Assembly (NCBI RefSeq): GCF_040905785.1
Contig: NZ_JBBDQW010000025.1
Coordinates: 62,001 to 126,000 of the forward strand
Direction: 5' to 3'
From: Tistlia sp040905785
Lineage (GTDB): Bacteria > Pseudomonadota > Alphaproteobacteria > Kiloniellales > DSM-21159
Length of the DNA stretch: 64,000 nt
The notes below the pieces were generated by a model, which had not been told where the DNA came from, did no database searches, and saw nothing but the letters and a program-made list of their open reading frames with translations. Below, piece after piece: positions 40,483-48,709 of this stretch (positions are counted from its first letter, which is position 1; each line of letters opens with the position of its first letter). Position numbers and translations under genes: made by a program.

Positions 40483-40499
40483 CATTAGGCATTCTAATG
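40483..40499. promoter_or_regulatory. Operator of the GcvA-type LysR regulator
   Basis: CATTAG-GCATT-CTAATG is a perfect 6-bp inverted repeat with a 5-base spacer. It contains the T-N11-A LysR core (TTAGGCATTCTAA) and the CTAAT element characteristic of GcvA boxes. It lies 38 bases upstream of the regulator ATG and 113 bases from the DUF1127 start, so it may control both. Confidence 0.65.
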
Positions 40500-40537
40500 C
40501 ACTACGCTTTGCCGCCGCGCTATTCAGGGAGCCTCCC

Positions 40538-41521
40538 ATGGCTCGCCGTCTGCCGCCGCTGAACGCCCTGCGCGCCTTCGAGGCGGCGGCGCGCCACCTG
40601 TCCTTCACCAAGGCCGCCGAGGAGCTGAACGTCACCCAGGCGGCGATCAGCCATCAGGTCAAGGCGCTGGAGGAGCACATCGGCGCGCCGCTGTTCCGCC
40701 GACTCAACCGCGCGCTCGCGCTGACCGAGCCCGGCCGGGTCTATCTGCCCCTGCTGTCCGAGGCCTTCGACCTGATCGACGCCGGGACGCGCCGGGTCCG
40801 GGCCCGCGACCTCTCCGGACCGCTGCGCATCTCGGTGCTGCCCTCCTTCGCCGGGGTCTGGCTGCTGCCGCGGCTGCGCCGCTTCCGCGAGCAGCATCCC
40901 GACATCGACGTGCTGGTCCAGGCCGACGACCGGCTGGTCGACTTCGCCCACGAGGACATCGACCTCGGGGTGCGCTACGGCTTCGGCAACTATCCCGGCC
41001 TGCGCTGCGACTACCTGATGGGCGACGAGATCTTTCCGGTCTGCGCGCCGGGCCTGGTCGAGGGCGATCCGCCGCTGCGGCGCCCGGAGGACCTGCGCCA
41101 CCACACCCTGGTCCACGACGAGGTCAGCCGCACCGACGACAGTCCCGACTGGCGGATCTGGCTGCGCGCCGCCGGCCTGGAGGATTCCGGCATCGATCCC
41201 GACCGCGGGCCCGGCTATTCGGACATGTGGATGGTGCTGACCGCCGCGGCCGCCGGCGAGGGCGTCGCGCTCGGCCGCAAGACGCTCGCCGCCGACTTCC
41301 TCAAGGACGGCCGCCTGACCGCGCCCTTCGGGCCGCGCCTCAAGACGCGCCTGGCCTACTGGGTGGTCTCGGCGCGCCCGGCCGACGAGTGGCCCAAGGT
41401 CCGCGCCTTCCGCGAGTGGCTGCTCGCCGAGGCCCAGGCCGAGGAGACCCGCCCCGACCTGCTGCAGCCGCCCGAGGCCCAGGGGGCAACGCCCGAGGAA
41501 CCGGCGGCAAGGCCGGAGTGA
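40538..41521 (+). CDS. GcvA-type LysR transcriptional regulator
   Basis: A 327-aa regulator. The N-terminus LPPLNALRAFEAAARHLSFTKAAEELNVTQAAISHQVKALE is the GcvA/AmpR-type HTH signature, distinct from other LysR proteins. The effector domain has VLPSFAGVWLLPRLRRF and DIDLGVRYGFGNYPG. A Pro/Glu-rich tail of about 30 residues is added at the C-terminus. The start ATG at 40538 fits the family N-terminus; upstream in-frame codons would overlap the operator. The target may be itself and the divergent DUF1127 gene; no glycine-cleavage gene is in the window. Confidence 0.92.
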   Translation: MARRLPPLNALRAFEAAARHLSFTKAAEELNVTQAAISHQVKALEEHIGAPLFRRLNRALALTEPGRVYLPLLSEAFDLIDAGTRRVRARDLSGPLRISVLPSFAGVWLLPRLRRFREQHPDIDVLVQADDRLVDFAHEDIDLGVRYGFGNYPGLRCDYLMGDEIFPVCAPGLVEGDPPLRRPEDLRHHTLVHDEVSRTDDSPDWRIWLRAAGLEDSGIDPDRGPGYSDMWMVLTAAAAGEGVALGRKTLAADFLKDGRLTAPFGPRLKTRLAYWVVSARPADEWPKVRAFREWLLAEAQAEETRPDLLQPPEAQGATPEEPAARPE

Positions 41522-41537
41522 GGTCGGGGTGGCACAG

Positions 41538-41575
41538 CCCCTTCGCCGCAGCCCGGCCCCTTCGCCGCAGCCCGG
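41538..41575. repeat. Exact 19-bp tandem duplication upstream of argE
   Basis: CCCCTTCGCCGCAGCCCGG occurs twice in direct succession (41538-41556, 41557-41575) between the LysR regulator and argE. It is non-coding. Two units can vary by slippage or recombination; no functional role is evident. Confidence 0.8.
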
Positions 41576-41656
41576 CCCTGCGCGCCGGGGTCTAACGGCG
41601 GCGCCCGGGCTGTGCTATGCCCCACCCTTGTCTTCCAGACCGCGAGCGAGCCCAGC

Positions 41657-42820
41657 ATGACCCGTCCGTCCGACGCCAGCGTCGAGATGATCCGTCGCCT
41701 GATCGGTTTCGATACGACCAGCCGCAATTCGAACCTCGAGCTGATCCACTGGATCCGCGACTACCTGAAGGACCTCGGGGCCGACTCGGAGCTGGTCTAC
41801 AACGACGAGCGGACCAAGGCGAACCTCTACGCCACCCTGGGTCCGACCGACCGGCCGGGCATCGCGCTCTCGGGCCACACGGACGTGGTGCCGATCGACG
41901 GCCAGGACTGGACCGTCGATCCCTGGCGGGTCTCCGAGGCCGACGGCAAGCTGTTCGGCCGCGGCACCTGCGACATGAAATCCTTCGTCGCGATCTGCCT
42001 CGCCTACGCGCCGCGCTTCGCCGCGGCCGAGCTGAGCGAGCCGGTGCACCTCGCCTTCTCCTATGACGAGGAGATCGGCTGCGTCGGCGTGCGCCCGCTG
42101 CTCGCGCACCTCGCCGGCAAGCCGATCCGCCCGCGCATGGCGATCATCGGCGAGCCGACCGACATGAAGGTGGTCAACGCCCACAAGGGCAAGCTCAGCC
42201 ACACCTGCCGGGTGCGCGGCTTCGAGTGCCACTCCTCGCTGGCGCCGACCGGCGTCAACGCCATCGAGTACGCGACGCGCCTGATCGGCAAGCTGATCGA
42301 GATGGCCGAGGACAAGGCGAAGAACGGGCCCTTCGACGCCGACTACGACGTGCCCCACACGACGATCCACACGGGCCTCATCCAGGGCGGCACCGCGCTC
42401 AACATCGTGCCCCGGGACTGCGCCTTCGACTTCGAGTTCCGTAACCTGCCGGTCGACGACCCCGACGCCCTGATGAGGCAGGTCACCGACTACGCCGAAC
42501 AGGTCCTGGTGCCGAAGATGCAGGCGATCCGGCCGAACACCGGCATCGAGTTCGAGTTCTACTCCGCCTTCGCCGGTCTCGACACGCCCGCCGACCACGA
42601 GGTCGTGCAGCTCGCCAAGGCGCTCACCGGCGGCAACAGCACCGCCAAGGTCGCCTTCGGCACCGAGGCCGGGCTGATCTCCCAGGCCGGCATCCCCTCG
42701 GTGGTCTGCGGCCCGGGCTCGATCGACCAGGCGCACAAGCCCGACGAGTTCGTCGCCCTGGAGCAGCTGGCGCTCTGCGAGCGCTTCATGGAGCGGCTGA
42801 TCGAGCGCCTCGCCGCCTGA
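41657..42820 (+). CDS. argE: Acetylornithine deacetylase
   Basis: Hydrolyses N-acetylornithine to ornithine in arginine synthesis. The 387-aa protein belongs to M20 metallopeptidases: metal ligands His74 (LSGHTDVVP), Asp106 (TCDMKSF) and the catalytic pair Glu138-Glu139 (YDEEIGC) are in place, and the C-terminal ligand is in DQAHKPDEF. GRGTCDMKSF and the acetylornithine-type NAHKGKLSHTCRVRG favour ArgE over DapE. The ATG at 41657 is used; an in-frame ATG 15 codons upstream adds no conserved sequence. The AbrB-family gene starts 2 bases after its stop. Confidence 0.9.
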   Translation: MTRPSDASVEMIRRLIGFDTTSRNSNLELIHWIRDYLKDLGADSELVYNDERTKANLYATLGPTDRPGIALSGHTDVVPIDGQDWTVDPWRVSEADGKLFGRGTCDMKSFVAICLAYAPRFAAAELSEPVHLAFSYDEEIGCVGVRPLLAHLAGKPIRPRMAIIGEPTDMKVVNAHKGKLSHTCRVRGFECHSSLAPTGVNAIEYATRLIGKLIEMAEDKAKNGPFDADYDVPHTTIHTGLIQGGTALNIVPRDCAFDFEFRNLPVDDPDALMRQVTDYAEQVLVPKMQAIRPNTGIEFEFYSAFAGLDTPADHEVVQLAKALTGGNSTAKVAFGTEAGLISQAGIPSVVCGPGSIDQAHKPDEFVALEQLALCERFMERLIERLAA

Positions 42821-42822
42821 CG

Positions 42823-43899
42823 GTGGCTCGCCTGCCCCGGCTTCCCGGCTGGCCGCGGCTGTCCGCCATCGCCCTGGCACTCACGCTCGGCGGGCTCGGC
42901 GGCTGGGCGGCGAACCTGCTGCACCTGCCGCTGGCCTGGATGATCGGCGCCATGCTGGCGACTTCGGTCGCCGCGCTGGCCGGCGCGCCGATCGCGATGG
43001 CGGCGCCGCTGCGCACCCTCATGATCGCCGTGCTCGGCGTCATGCTGGGCAGCGGCTTCACGCCGGAGATCCTGGCCTCGGCCGGCACCTGGGCGCCGAG
43101 CCTCGCCGCCATCGCGCTCTACGTCGCGGCCTGCGGCCTGGCTGGCCTCCTCTACTTCCGCCTGCTGTGCAACTACGACCCGGTGACCGCCTACTTCGCG
43201 GCGATGCCCGGCGGCCTGTCGGAGATGGTCCTGGTCGGCACCGAGATGGGCGGCGACGGGCGCATCATCTCGCTGATCCACGCGACGCGGATCATGCTCG
43301 TGGTCCTGGCCATCCCCTTCGCCTTCACCCTCGGCGGCGGGCTCGATCTCGGCGACCGTCCGGCCATGGGCCCGGCGCTGCTCGACCTGAGCGCGGTCGA
43401 CTACGCCTTCCTCGGACTGAGCGGCCTGGTGGGCTTCCTCGTCGCGCGCTGGTTCAAGGTGCCGGCCGCCGCCGTGGTCGGGCCGATGGTCGCCTCCGCG
43501 CTGGTGCATCTCGCCGGCATGACCACGGCCAAGCCGCCGGCCGAGATCGTCGCCTGCGCCCAGGTCGCGGTCGGGACGGCACTGGGCGCGCGCTTCGCCG
43601 GCACGCCGCTGCGGCTGATCGGCCGGGCCCTGGTCGCCTCGCTCGGCGTGACCGCGCTGCTGGTCGCCATCACCGTCGCCTTCGCCCTCGGCCTGCACGC
43701 GGCGACGGGCCTGCCGACCGGCCCGCTGGTGCTCGCCTTCGCGCCGGGCGGCCTCGCCGAGATGAGCCTGATCGCCATCGCCCTCGGCGCCGACGCCGCC
43801 TTCGTCGCGATCCACCACATCGTGCGCATCTTCCTGATCGTCGTGCTGGCGCCCCTGGCGTTCAGACTGCTCGGGCGCCCGGGTGCCGGCCGGCCCTGA
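42823..43899 (+). CDS. AbrB-family integral membrane protein
   Basis: A 358-aa polytopic membrane protein with about ten hydrophobic segments in two similar halves. Each half carries the family loop (FAAMPGGLSEMVLVG, AFAPGGLAEMSLIA). This is the PF05145 AbrB type, historically misnamed after a regulator; members are thought to be transporters of unknown substrate, sometimes next to ammonia-oxidation genes. The GTG at 42823 starts 2 bases after argE, suggesting coupling. No relation to arginine is established. Confidence 0.85.
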   Translation: MARLPRLPGWPRLSAIALALTLGGLGGWAANLLHLPLAWMIGAMLATSVAALAGAPIAMAAPLRTLMIAVLGVMLGSGFTPEILASAGTWAPSLAAIALYVAACGLAGLLYFRLLCNYDPVTAYFAAMPGGLSEMVLVGTEMGGDGRIISLIHATRIMLVVLAIPFAFTLGGGLDLGDRPAMGPALLDLSAVDYAFLGLSGLVGFLVARWFKVPAAAVVGPMVASALVHLAGMTTAKPPAEIVACAQVAVGTALGARFAGTPLRLIGRALVASLGVTALLVAITVAFALGLHAATGLPTGPLVLAFAPGGLAEMSLIAIALGADAAFVAIHHIVRIFLIVVLAPLAFRLLGRPGAGRP

Positions 43900-43932
43900 C
43901 GCGCGGCCCGGGATAGCGCCTTCACGCCCCGG

Positions 43933-44748
43933 CTACACGCACTTGGCGGTCATGCCGCCGTCGACGATCAGCTCGGTGGCGGTCACGTACTTCGCCTCGT
44001 CGGAGGCGAGGAACAGGGAGGCGTAGGCCACGTCCCAGGCGTCGCCCATCTTGCCGGTCGGGCACTGGGCGTCGCGGATCTCGATCATCCTGTCGACGTC
44101 GCCGCCGGCATAGGCCTCCTTGAGCGGCTCGCGGATCATCGGCGTGTTCATCAGTCCGGGCAGCACCGCGTTGGCGCGGATGCCCTTCTTCGCGTACTGC
44201 AGCGCGACCGAGCGCACGAAGGGGATGATGGCGCCCTTGCTGGCATTGTAGGCGATGTAGGGCACGCCGATGTCCCGGATCCCGGCGATCGAGGAGATGG
44301 CGACGAGGGCGCCGCCGCGGCCGGTCGCCTCGAACTGCCGCTCCATGACCGGCAGCACGTGCTTGCAGGTCAGGAACAGGCTGGTCAGGTTGACGTCGAG
44401 CACCCGGCGCCAGGTCTCCTCGCTGGCCTCGACCGGCCCGCCGAGGCCGAGGATACCGACGTTGAACTGCAGCACGTCGACGCCGCCCCAGGCCGCCACG
44501 CAGTCCTCGACGAGAGCCTGGACCTGATCCGACTTGGTGACGTCGGCGGTGACGGCCCGGGCGGTGCCGCCCTCGCCCTCGATCAGGCCCACGGTCTCGG
44601 CCGCCGCCTCGGCCTTGACGTCGACGCAGAGCACCCGCGCGCCCTCGCGCGCGAACAGCACCGCCGCCGCCTTGCCGTTGCCCCAGCCGGGGCCCGAGGA
44701 GCCCGCCCCGATCACGATCGCCCGCTTGCCTTGCAGCCGTCCGGCCAT
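43933..44748 (-). CDS. SDR-family NAD(P)-dependent oxidoreductase
   Basis: A 271-aa classical short-chain dehydrogenase. The cofactor loop is IGAGSSGPGWGNGKA with the acidic VLCVDVKAE following, which favours NAD+. The FNVGILGLGG segment holds the usual NNAG position. The catalytic triad is Ser (SSIAGI), Tyr and Lys (YIAYNASKGA). The C-terminal ATELIVDGGMTAKCV is typical. Frame extends upstream, but the ATG at 44748 with GAGGAAG before it is the right start. It is divergent from a thioesterase gene and could share its regulation. Substrate unknown. Confidence 0.92.
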   Translation of the reverse strand: MAGRLQGKRAIVIGAGSSGPGWGNGKAAAVLFAREGARVLCVDVKAEAAAETVGLIEGEGGTARAVTADVTKSDQVQALVEDCVAAWGGVDVLQFNVGILGLGGPVEASEETWRRVLDVNLTSLFLTCKHVLPVMERQFEATGRGGALVAISSIAGIRDIGVPYIAYNASKGAIIPFVRSVALQYAKKGIRANAVLPGLMNTPMIREPLKEAYAGGDVDRMIEIRDAQCPTGKMGDAWDVAYASLFLASDEAKYVTATELIVDGGMTAKCV

Positions 44749-44881
44749 GTCGCTTCCTCCTCCTTGGGTCGGCCGCCAGCTATAGCGGAGGCCCGCGCAG
44801 CGGAAAAGCGCGGCCGGAGCATGCCCGGGGCGGCCGCGCCGGGACTGGACAGACTCCGCTGCAGCGCACAACCTGCGGCCG

Positions 44882-45319
44882 ATGGACCAGACAGCGATCG
44901 ACCCGCACGGCCTGTCGGGCGGCTTCCGCGACCTCGTCGGCTACCGCCTGCTGCGCTGGGAGGAGGGCTACGCCGAGGTCGGGCTGCTGCTGGAGGCGCA
45001 CCACAGGAACCGCACGGGGGTGCTGCACGGCGGCGTCCTGGCGACGCTGATCGATGCCGCCTGCGGCTACGCCGGGACCTGGTGCTCGGTGCCGGCCAAC
45101 GCGCGCCGGGCCTTCACCCTGTCGCTGACCAGCCAGTTCATCGCCGCCGGCCAGATCGGCGAGCGGATCCTGGCCAAGGCGACGCGCACCGGCGGCGGCC
45201 GGACCATCTACTTCTCGAGCGCCGAGGTGTTCGGCGAGGACGGCCGCCTGATCGGCCGCGGCGACGGCACCTTCCGTCTGAAGCGCGGCAGCGAGACGCT
45301 CGAGGGCGCGCCCGCCTAG
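44882..45319 (+). CDS. PaaI-type hotdog thioesterase
   Basis: A 145-aa single hotdog domain. The active-site helix and motif are NRTGVLHGGVLATLIDAACGYA, with HGG as in PaaI/YdiI. TLSLTSQFIAAGQIGERILAKA forms the second part of the substrate tunnel. It hydrolyses an acyl-CoA thioester in the cytoplasm. It is divergent from the SDR gene; the substrate is not clear. Next gene downstream is the Na/Pi transporter leader. Confidence 0.9.
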   Translation: MDQTAIDPHGLSGGFRDLVGYRLLRWEEGYAEVGLLLEAHHRNRTGVLHGGVLATLIDAACGYAGTWCSVPANARRAFTLSLTSQFIAAGQIGERILAKATRTGGGRTIYFSSAEVFGEDGRLIGRGDGTFRLKRGSETLEGAPA

Positions 45320-45422
45320 GGGCCGGGACCGCCGGCCGCCGGTTCGCAAGAGAGCGAAAGCTGGCCTTCGCCGGCTGCCTGCCCTAGCGTCGGGGTCGGC
45401 TGTACAGCAGGAGGCGGCTCCA

Positions 45423-45500
45423 ATGGCGATCGACACGCCCGGACTCCGCCCGGCAGGGCGACAGATGACGACTCGGCGCTCCGGAAGCCACCGCGCGTGA
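45423..45500 (+). CDS. Putative 25-aa leader peptide of the Na/Pi transporter gene
   Basis: A 25-codon ORF starting with ATG behind a consensus AGGAGG (45409-45414, spacing 8), encoding MAIDTPGLRPAGRQMTTRRS and five more residues. Its TGA overlaps the GTG start of the transporter by four bases (GTGA). The transporter itself has no comparable ribosome-binding site (GGAAG, 9 bases away). It therefore probably works as a translation-coupling leader. No sequence family was recognised. Confidence 0.5.
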   Translation: MAIDTPGLRPAGRQMTTRRSGSHRA

Positions 45501-47170
45501 TCGAGACCCTGGCCCAGATCCTCGCCGGCCTCGGCCTGTTCTTCGCCGGCTTGGAGCTGCTGTCGGCGAACCTGAGAGGGATGACCAGCCGCCGCTTCCA
45601 GCGCGCCGTCGGCGGCTGGACCGCAACCCCCGGCAAGGGCTTCGCCTGGGGCGCGTTGGCCGGCGCCCTGACCCAGAGTTCGGCCGTCGTCACCTTCATC
45701 GTCGTCGGCCTCCTGGTCGCCGGCATGACGGTCGTGGTGCGCGGCCTGCCGCTCATCGTCGGCTCGAACCTCGGCGCCGGAGCGCTGCTGTTCATCGTGT
45801 CCCTCGACTTCGGGCCCGCGGTCCTGGTGCTCACGGGACTCGTCGGGCTCGGCGTCACGATCGAGCGTCTCAGGCCCTGGCGCCAGGGCCTCTGGGCGCT
45901 GTTCGGCATCGCCTTGCTGTTCGTCGGGCTGAGCCTGCTGAAGGAAGGGACCGCGCCCCTGGCCGACAGCGAGACCGTCCGCAGCCTGCTGGAATCGACG
46001 GCAGGCTCCCATCTGCTCGCCTTCCTGATCGGCGCGGTGCTGACGGTCGTCGTCAATTCCTCGGTCGCGATCGGCGTCCTCTCCATGTCGCTGATGGCCA
46101 GCGGCGTCCTCTCGTTCGAGACCACGGCCATGGTGATCTACGGCACCAACCTGGGGTCGAGCGCCACGACCTACCTGCTGTCCATGAAGCTGCGCGGCGA
46201 GGCCCGCCAGCTCGCGATGTATCAGGTCGCCTTCAACGTCGTGGGCTGCCTGGTCTTCCTGCCCCTGTTCTTCATCGAGACCATGACGTCGCTGCCGCTG
46301 TCGCTCGCGCTCCTCGAATGGCTGAGCGACGACCCCGCGACCCGCGTCGCCTGGGCCTACTTGCTGTTCAACGCCAGCGCGGCGCTTCTGCTGATGCCGA
46401 CGCTCGGCCCCTCGGCCCGACTGCTCGGACGCCTCTGGCCGCGCACACCGGCAGAGGACCTGGCGCGGCCCGCGTTCATCGGCGACTTCGCTCTTCAAGA
46501 TCCGGACCTCGCGATCGAGCTGACGGCGCGCGAGCATCACAGGATCTTCCAGGCCGTCGCCGACCTGCTCGCCCCGCTGGCGGAGGCGGGGGCGGGTCCG
46601 GCGCAGGGGGCCCGGCCCGCGGATGCCGAAGCGCCGCGCGCGCTGCTGCGCGCGACCGACGGCTTCCTGGAGGACCTCGGCCGCCTCACCATGAGCGCCG
46701 GCCAGCTCGGGCGGTACTACCGTCGGATCGAGGCGCAGCGGCACCTCGAAAGCCTGACGGACGACGTCGCTCGCTTCACCGCGACGGTCGAGAAGCTGCT
46801 GGCCAGCGACGGCGGGCGGCACCTCGGCCAGCTGCTCGGCGACTCGCTGCATGCCATTCTCCACACCTGCGCGGAGGCCCTGGCCCGCGAGGCCACGGCC
46901 GAGGACCGCGCCTTCGCGCTCGACGTGACCACGGACCGCGGACCGGCGATCCGCAGCGTCCGCGAGAGCTACCTCGGCGAGCGCAGCGAAACCGACGACG
47001 CGGAGCAGGCGGCGACGATGCTGGCCGGCATCTCGCTGTTCGAGCGGGTGATCTGGCAGGCGCACGCGCTGGTCGCACAGCAGGCCGAGGAAGCCGAGGA
47101 CGGCGCCCAGGAGAGCCTGCGCGCCGCGCCCTCGGCATCCGCGGCGGCGTCGGCCGGCACCCAGGCTTGA
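45497..47170 (+). CDS. Na/Pi cotransporter family protein with PhoU-like tail
   Basis: A 557-aa sodium-phosphate symporter of the NptA/YjbB type. Residues about 1-320 hold membrane segments with the inverted-repeat motifs TQSSAVVTF and NSSVAIGVLS. A cytoplasmic PhoU-like helical domain follows (from about 340: ELTAREHHRIFQAVADLLAPLAEAG). The PhoU-like part usually senses phosphate status. The GTG at 45497 overlaps the stop of the 25-aa leader. It is convergent with thiE, only 5 bases apart. Confidence 0.88.
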   Translation: MIETLAQILAGLGLFFAGLELLSANLRGMTSRRFQRAVGGWTATPGKGFAWGALAGALTQSSAVVTFIVVGLLVAGMTVVVRGLPLIVGSNLGAGALLFIVSLDFGPAVLVLTGLVGLGVTIERLRPWRQGLWALFGIALLFVGLSLLKEGTAPLADSETVRSLLESTAGSHLLAFLIGAVLTVVVNSSVAIGVLSMSLMASGVLSFETTAMVIYGTNLGSSATTYLLSMKLRGEARQLAMYQVAFNVVGCLVFLPLFFIETMTSLPLSLALLEWLSDDPATRVAWAYLLFNASAALLLMPTLGPSARLLGRLWPRTPAEDLARPAFIGDFALQDPDLAIELTAREHHRIFQAVADLLAPLAEAGAGPAQGARPADAEAPRALLRATDGFLEDLGRLTMSAGQLGRYYRRIEAQRHLESLTDDVARFTATVEKLLASDGGRHLGQLLGDSLHAILHTCAEALAREATAEDRAFALDVTTDRGPAIRSVRESYLGERSETDDAEQAATMLAGISLFERVIWQAHALVAQQAEEAEDGAQESLRAAPSASAAASAGTQA

Positions 47171-47175
47171 CGGAG

Positions 47176-47868
47176 TCAGCGGCGGCCGGGCCGGCTCGTC
47201 GAGGCGCCGCGGCCTGGCCGCCGAGTCTCAGCCACCGCCTCGACCAGCTCGCGCGTGGCGGCCGCCGGGTCCTGCGCGCCGGCGATCGCGGAGACCACGG
47301 CGACGCCATCGGCGCCGGCGCCGAGCGGCACCGGCACCCGCTGGGCGGTCAGGCCGCCGATGGCGACGATCGGCAGCGCGCTGGCCCGGCGGATCAGCGC
47401 GATGCCCTCGGCACCGCCGGCGGGCCGGGCGTCGGCCTTGCTGTTCGTCGCGAAGACCGGGCCGACGCCGAGATAGTCGACGCAGCCCGGCTCCAGGCCG
47501 GCGAGCTGCTCGGGCGCATGGACCGACAGGCCGAGCAGGCGCCCCGGGCCGATCGCCGCGCGCGCCGCGCCGGCGTCCAGGTCCTCCTGGCCGACGTGCA
47601 GGCCGTCGGCGTCGAGCGCGACCGCGGCCTCGACCCGGTCGTTGACGATGAAGGGCACGCCGGCCTCGCGGCAGAGCGCCTTGAGCTCGCGGCCGAGGGC
47701 CAGGAAGGCCCCGCTCGAGGCCTCCTTGTCGCGCAGCTGGACGAGCGTCACGCCGCCGCGCAGCGCCGCCGCGACGACCTCCGCGACCGGCCGGCCGCGG
47801 CAGTCGCCCGGCCCGACGACCAGGTAGACCGAGAGGTCGAAGGGCGCGCGCAGGGCCGGCATGCTCAA
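47176..47868 (-). CDS. thiE: Thiamine-phosphate synthase
   Basis: Couples HMP-PP with thiazole phosphate to give thiamine phosphate. The protein is 230 aa, a TIM barrel. It has VTLVQLRDKEAS (Lys/Arg for pyrophosphate), PFIVNDRVEAAVALDADGLHVGQEDL, GPVFATNSK, and VAIGGLTAQ. The TTG at 47868 is preferred because GAGGAGG lies 7 bases upstream and it overlaps the thiM stop; an ATG at 47862 is the alternative. It is the last gene of the TPP-riboswitch operon. Confidence 0.93.
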   Translation of the reverse strand: MSMPALRAPFDLSVYLVVGPGDCRGRPVAEVVAAALRGGVTLVQLRDKEASSGAFLALGRELKALCREAGVPFIVNDRVEAAVALDADGLHVGQEDLDAGAARAAIGPGRLLGLSVHAPEQLAGLEPGCVDYLGVGPVFATNSKADARPAGGAEGIALIRRASALPIVAIGGLTAQRVPVPLGAGADGVAVVSAIAGAQDPAAATRELVEAVAETRRPGRGASTSRPGRR

Positions 47869-48698
47869 GCGACCGCCTCCTCGATCCTGGCCGCCAGGTC
47901 GAGCTCCTCGGGCGACAGGCCGTAGAGCCGGTCGAGATAGGCGACGCGCAGGGAGCCGGGGCCCGTCGCCTGCCCGGCCGCCTGCTCGCCGGCGACGCCG
48001 ACCAGCGCCAGCGCATGGACCGTGGCCAGGAAGGCGTCGGGTTGGACCGCCAGGCAGGCGCCTGTCACGGCGGTCAGCGAGCAGCCGAGCGCGGTGACCC
48101 GGGTCATCATGGCGTGGCCGTTGGCGACCGTGGCGATGCGCCGCCCGTCGGTCACCCGGTCGACCTCGCCGGTGACCGCGACGACGCAGTCGAGACGCCG
48201 GGCCAGGACGTCGGCGGCCTCGGCCGCACTCTCGACCGAATCGGAGGCGTCGACGCCCTTGCCGGCGCTGCCGATGCCCTGCCCGGCGAGGCCGGCCAGA
48301 GCGCGGATCTCCGAGGCGTTGCCGCGCACGACGGTCGGGCCGAGGGCGGACAGGCGGCGGCCGTTATCGCGCCGGAAGGCGGTGGCGCCGACCCCGACCG
48401 GGTCGAGCACCCAGGGCTTGCCGAGCCGCCGCGCCTCGCCCGCCGCCAGCTCGGCGGCGGCGACCCAGGCCGGCGAGAAGGTGCCGATGTTGAGCGTCAG
48501 GGCGGCGGCCAGGGCGACGACCTCGGCGACCTCCTCGCGGGCGTGAGCCATCAGCGGCGAGGCGCCGATCGCGAGCAGGGCGTTGGCGGCCAGGTCCATG
48601 GCGACGAAGTTGGTGATGTTGTGGACCAGGGGCTCCTGGTGACGGATTGCCGCCAGCGTGGCGCCGGGAGCCTTGAGGGCGGAGCCTTGGGCGGTCAT
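47865..48698 (-). CDS. thiM: Hydroxyethylthiazole kinase
   Basis: Phosphorylates the thiazole alcohol (HET) so that ThiE can use it: a salvage enzyme. The protein is 277 aa with the ThiM N-terminus PLVHNITNFVAMDLAANALLAIGASPLMAHAREE, the ligand part VLDPVGVGATAFRRDN, and the phosphoryl-transfer region ALGCSLTAVTGACLAV. The ATG at 48698 follows AAGGAG at 6 bases; a GTG at 48713 overlaps the preceding stop and is less likely. It lies 11 bases after the TRAP binding-protein gene. Confidence 0.95.
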   Translation of the reverse strand: MTAQGSALKAPGATLAAIRHQEPLVHNITNFVAMDLAANALLAIGASPLMAHAREEVAEVVALAAALTLNIGTFSPAWVAAAELAAGEARRLGKPWVLDPVGVGATAFRRDNGRRLSALGPTVVRGNASEIRALAGLAGQGIGSAGKGVDASDSVESAAEAADVLARRLDCVVAVTGEVDRVTDGRRIATVANGHAMMTRVTALGCSLTAVTGACLAVQPDAFLATVHALALVGVAGEQAAGQATGPGSLRVAYLDRLYGLSPEELDLAARIEEAVA

Positions 48699-48709
48699 GG
48701 CGATCTCCT

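Noticed and set aside
45399..45408. GCTGTACAGC as a LexA/SOS box upstream of the Na/Pi gene
   Set aside because: The arms lack the spacing of a LexA site and the downstream gene has no link to DNA repair; it is an isolated 10-bp palindrome.
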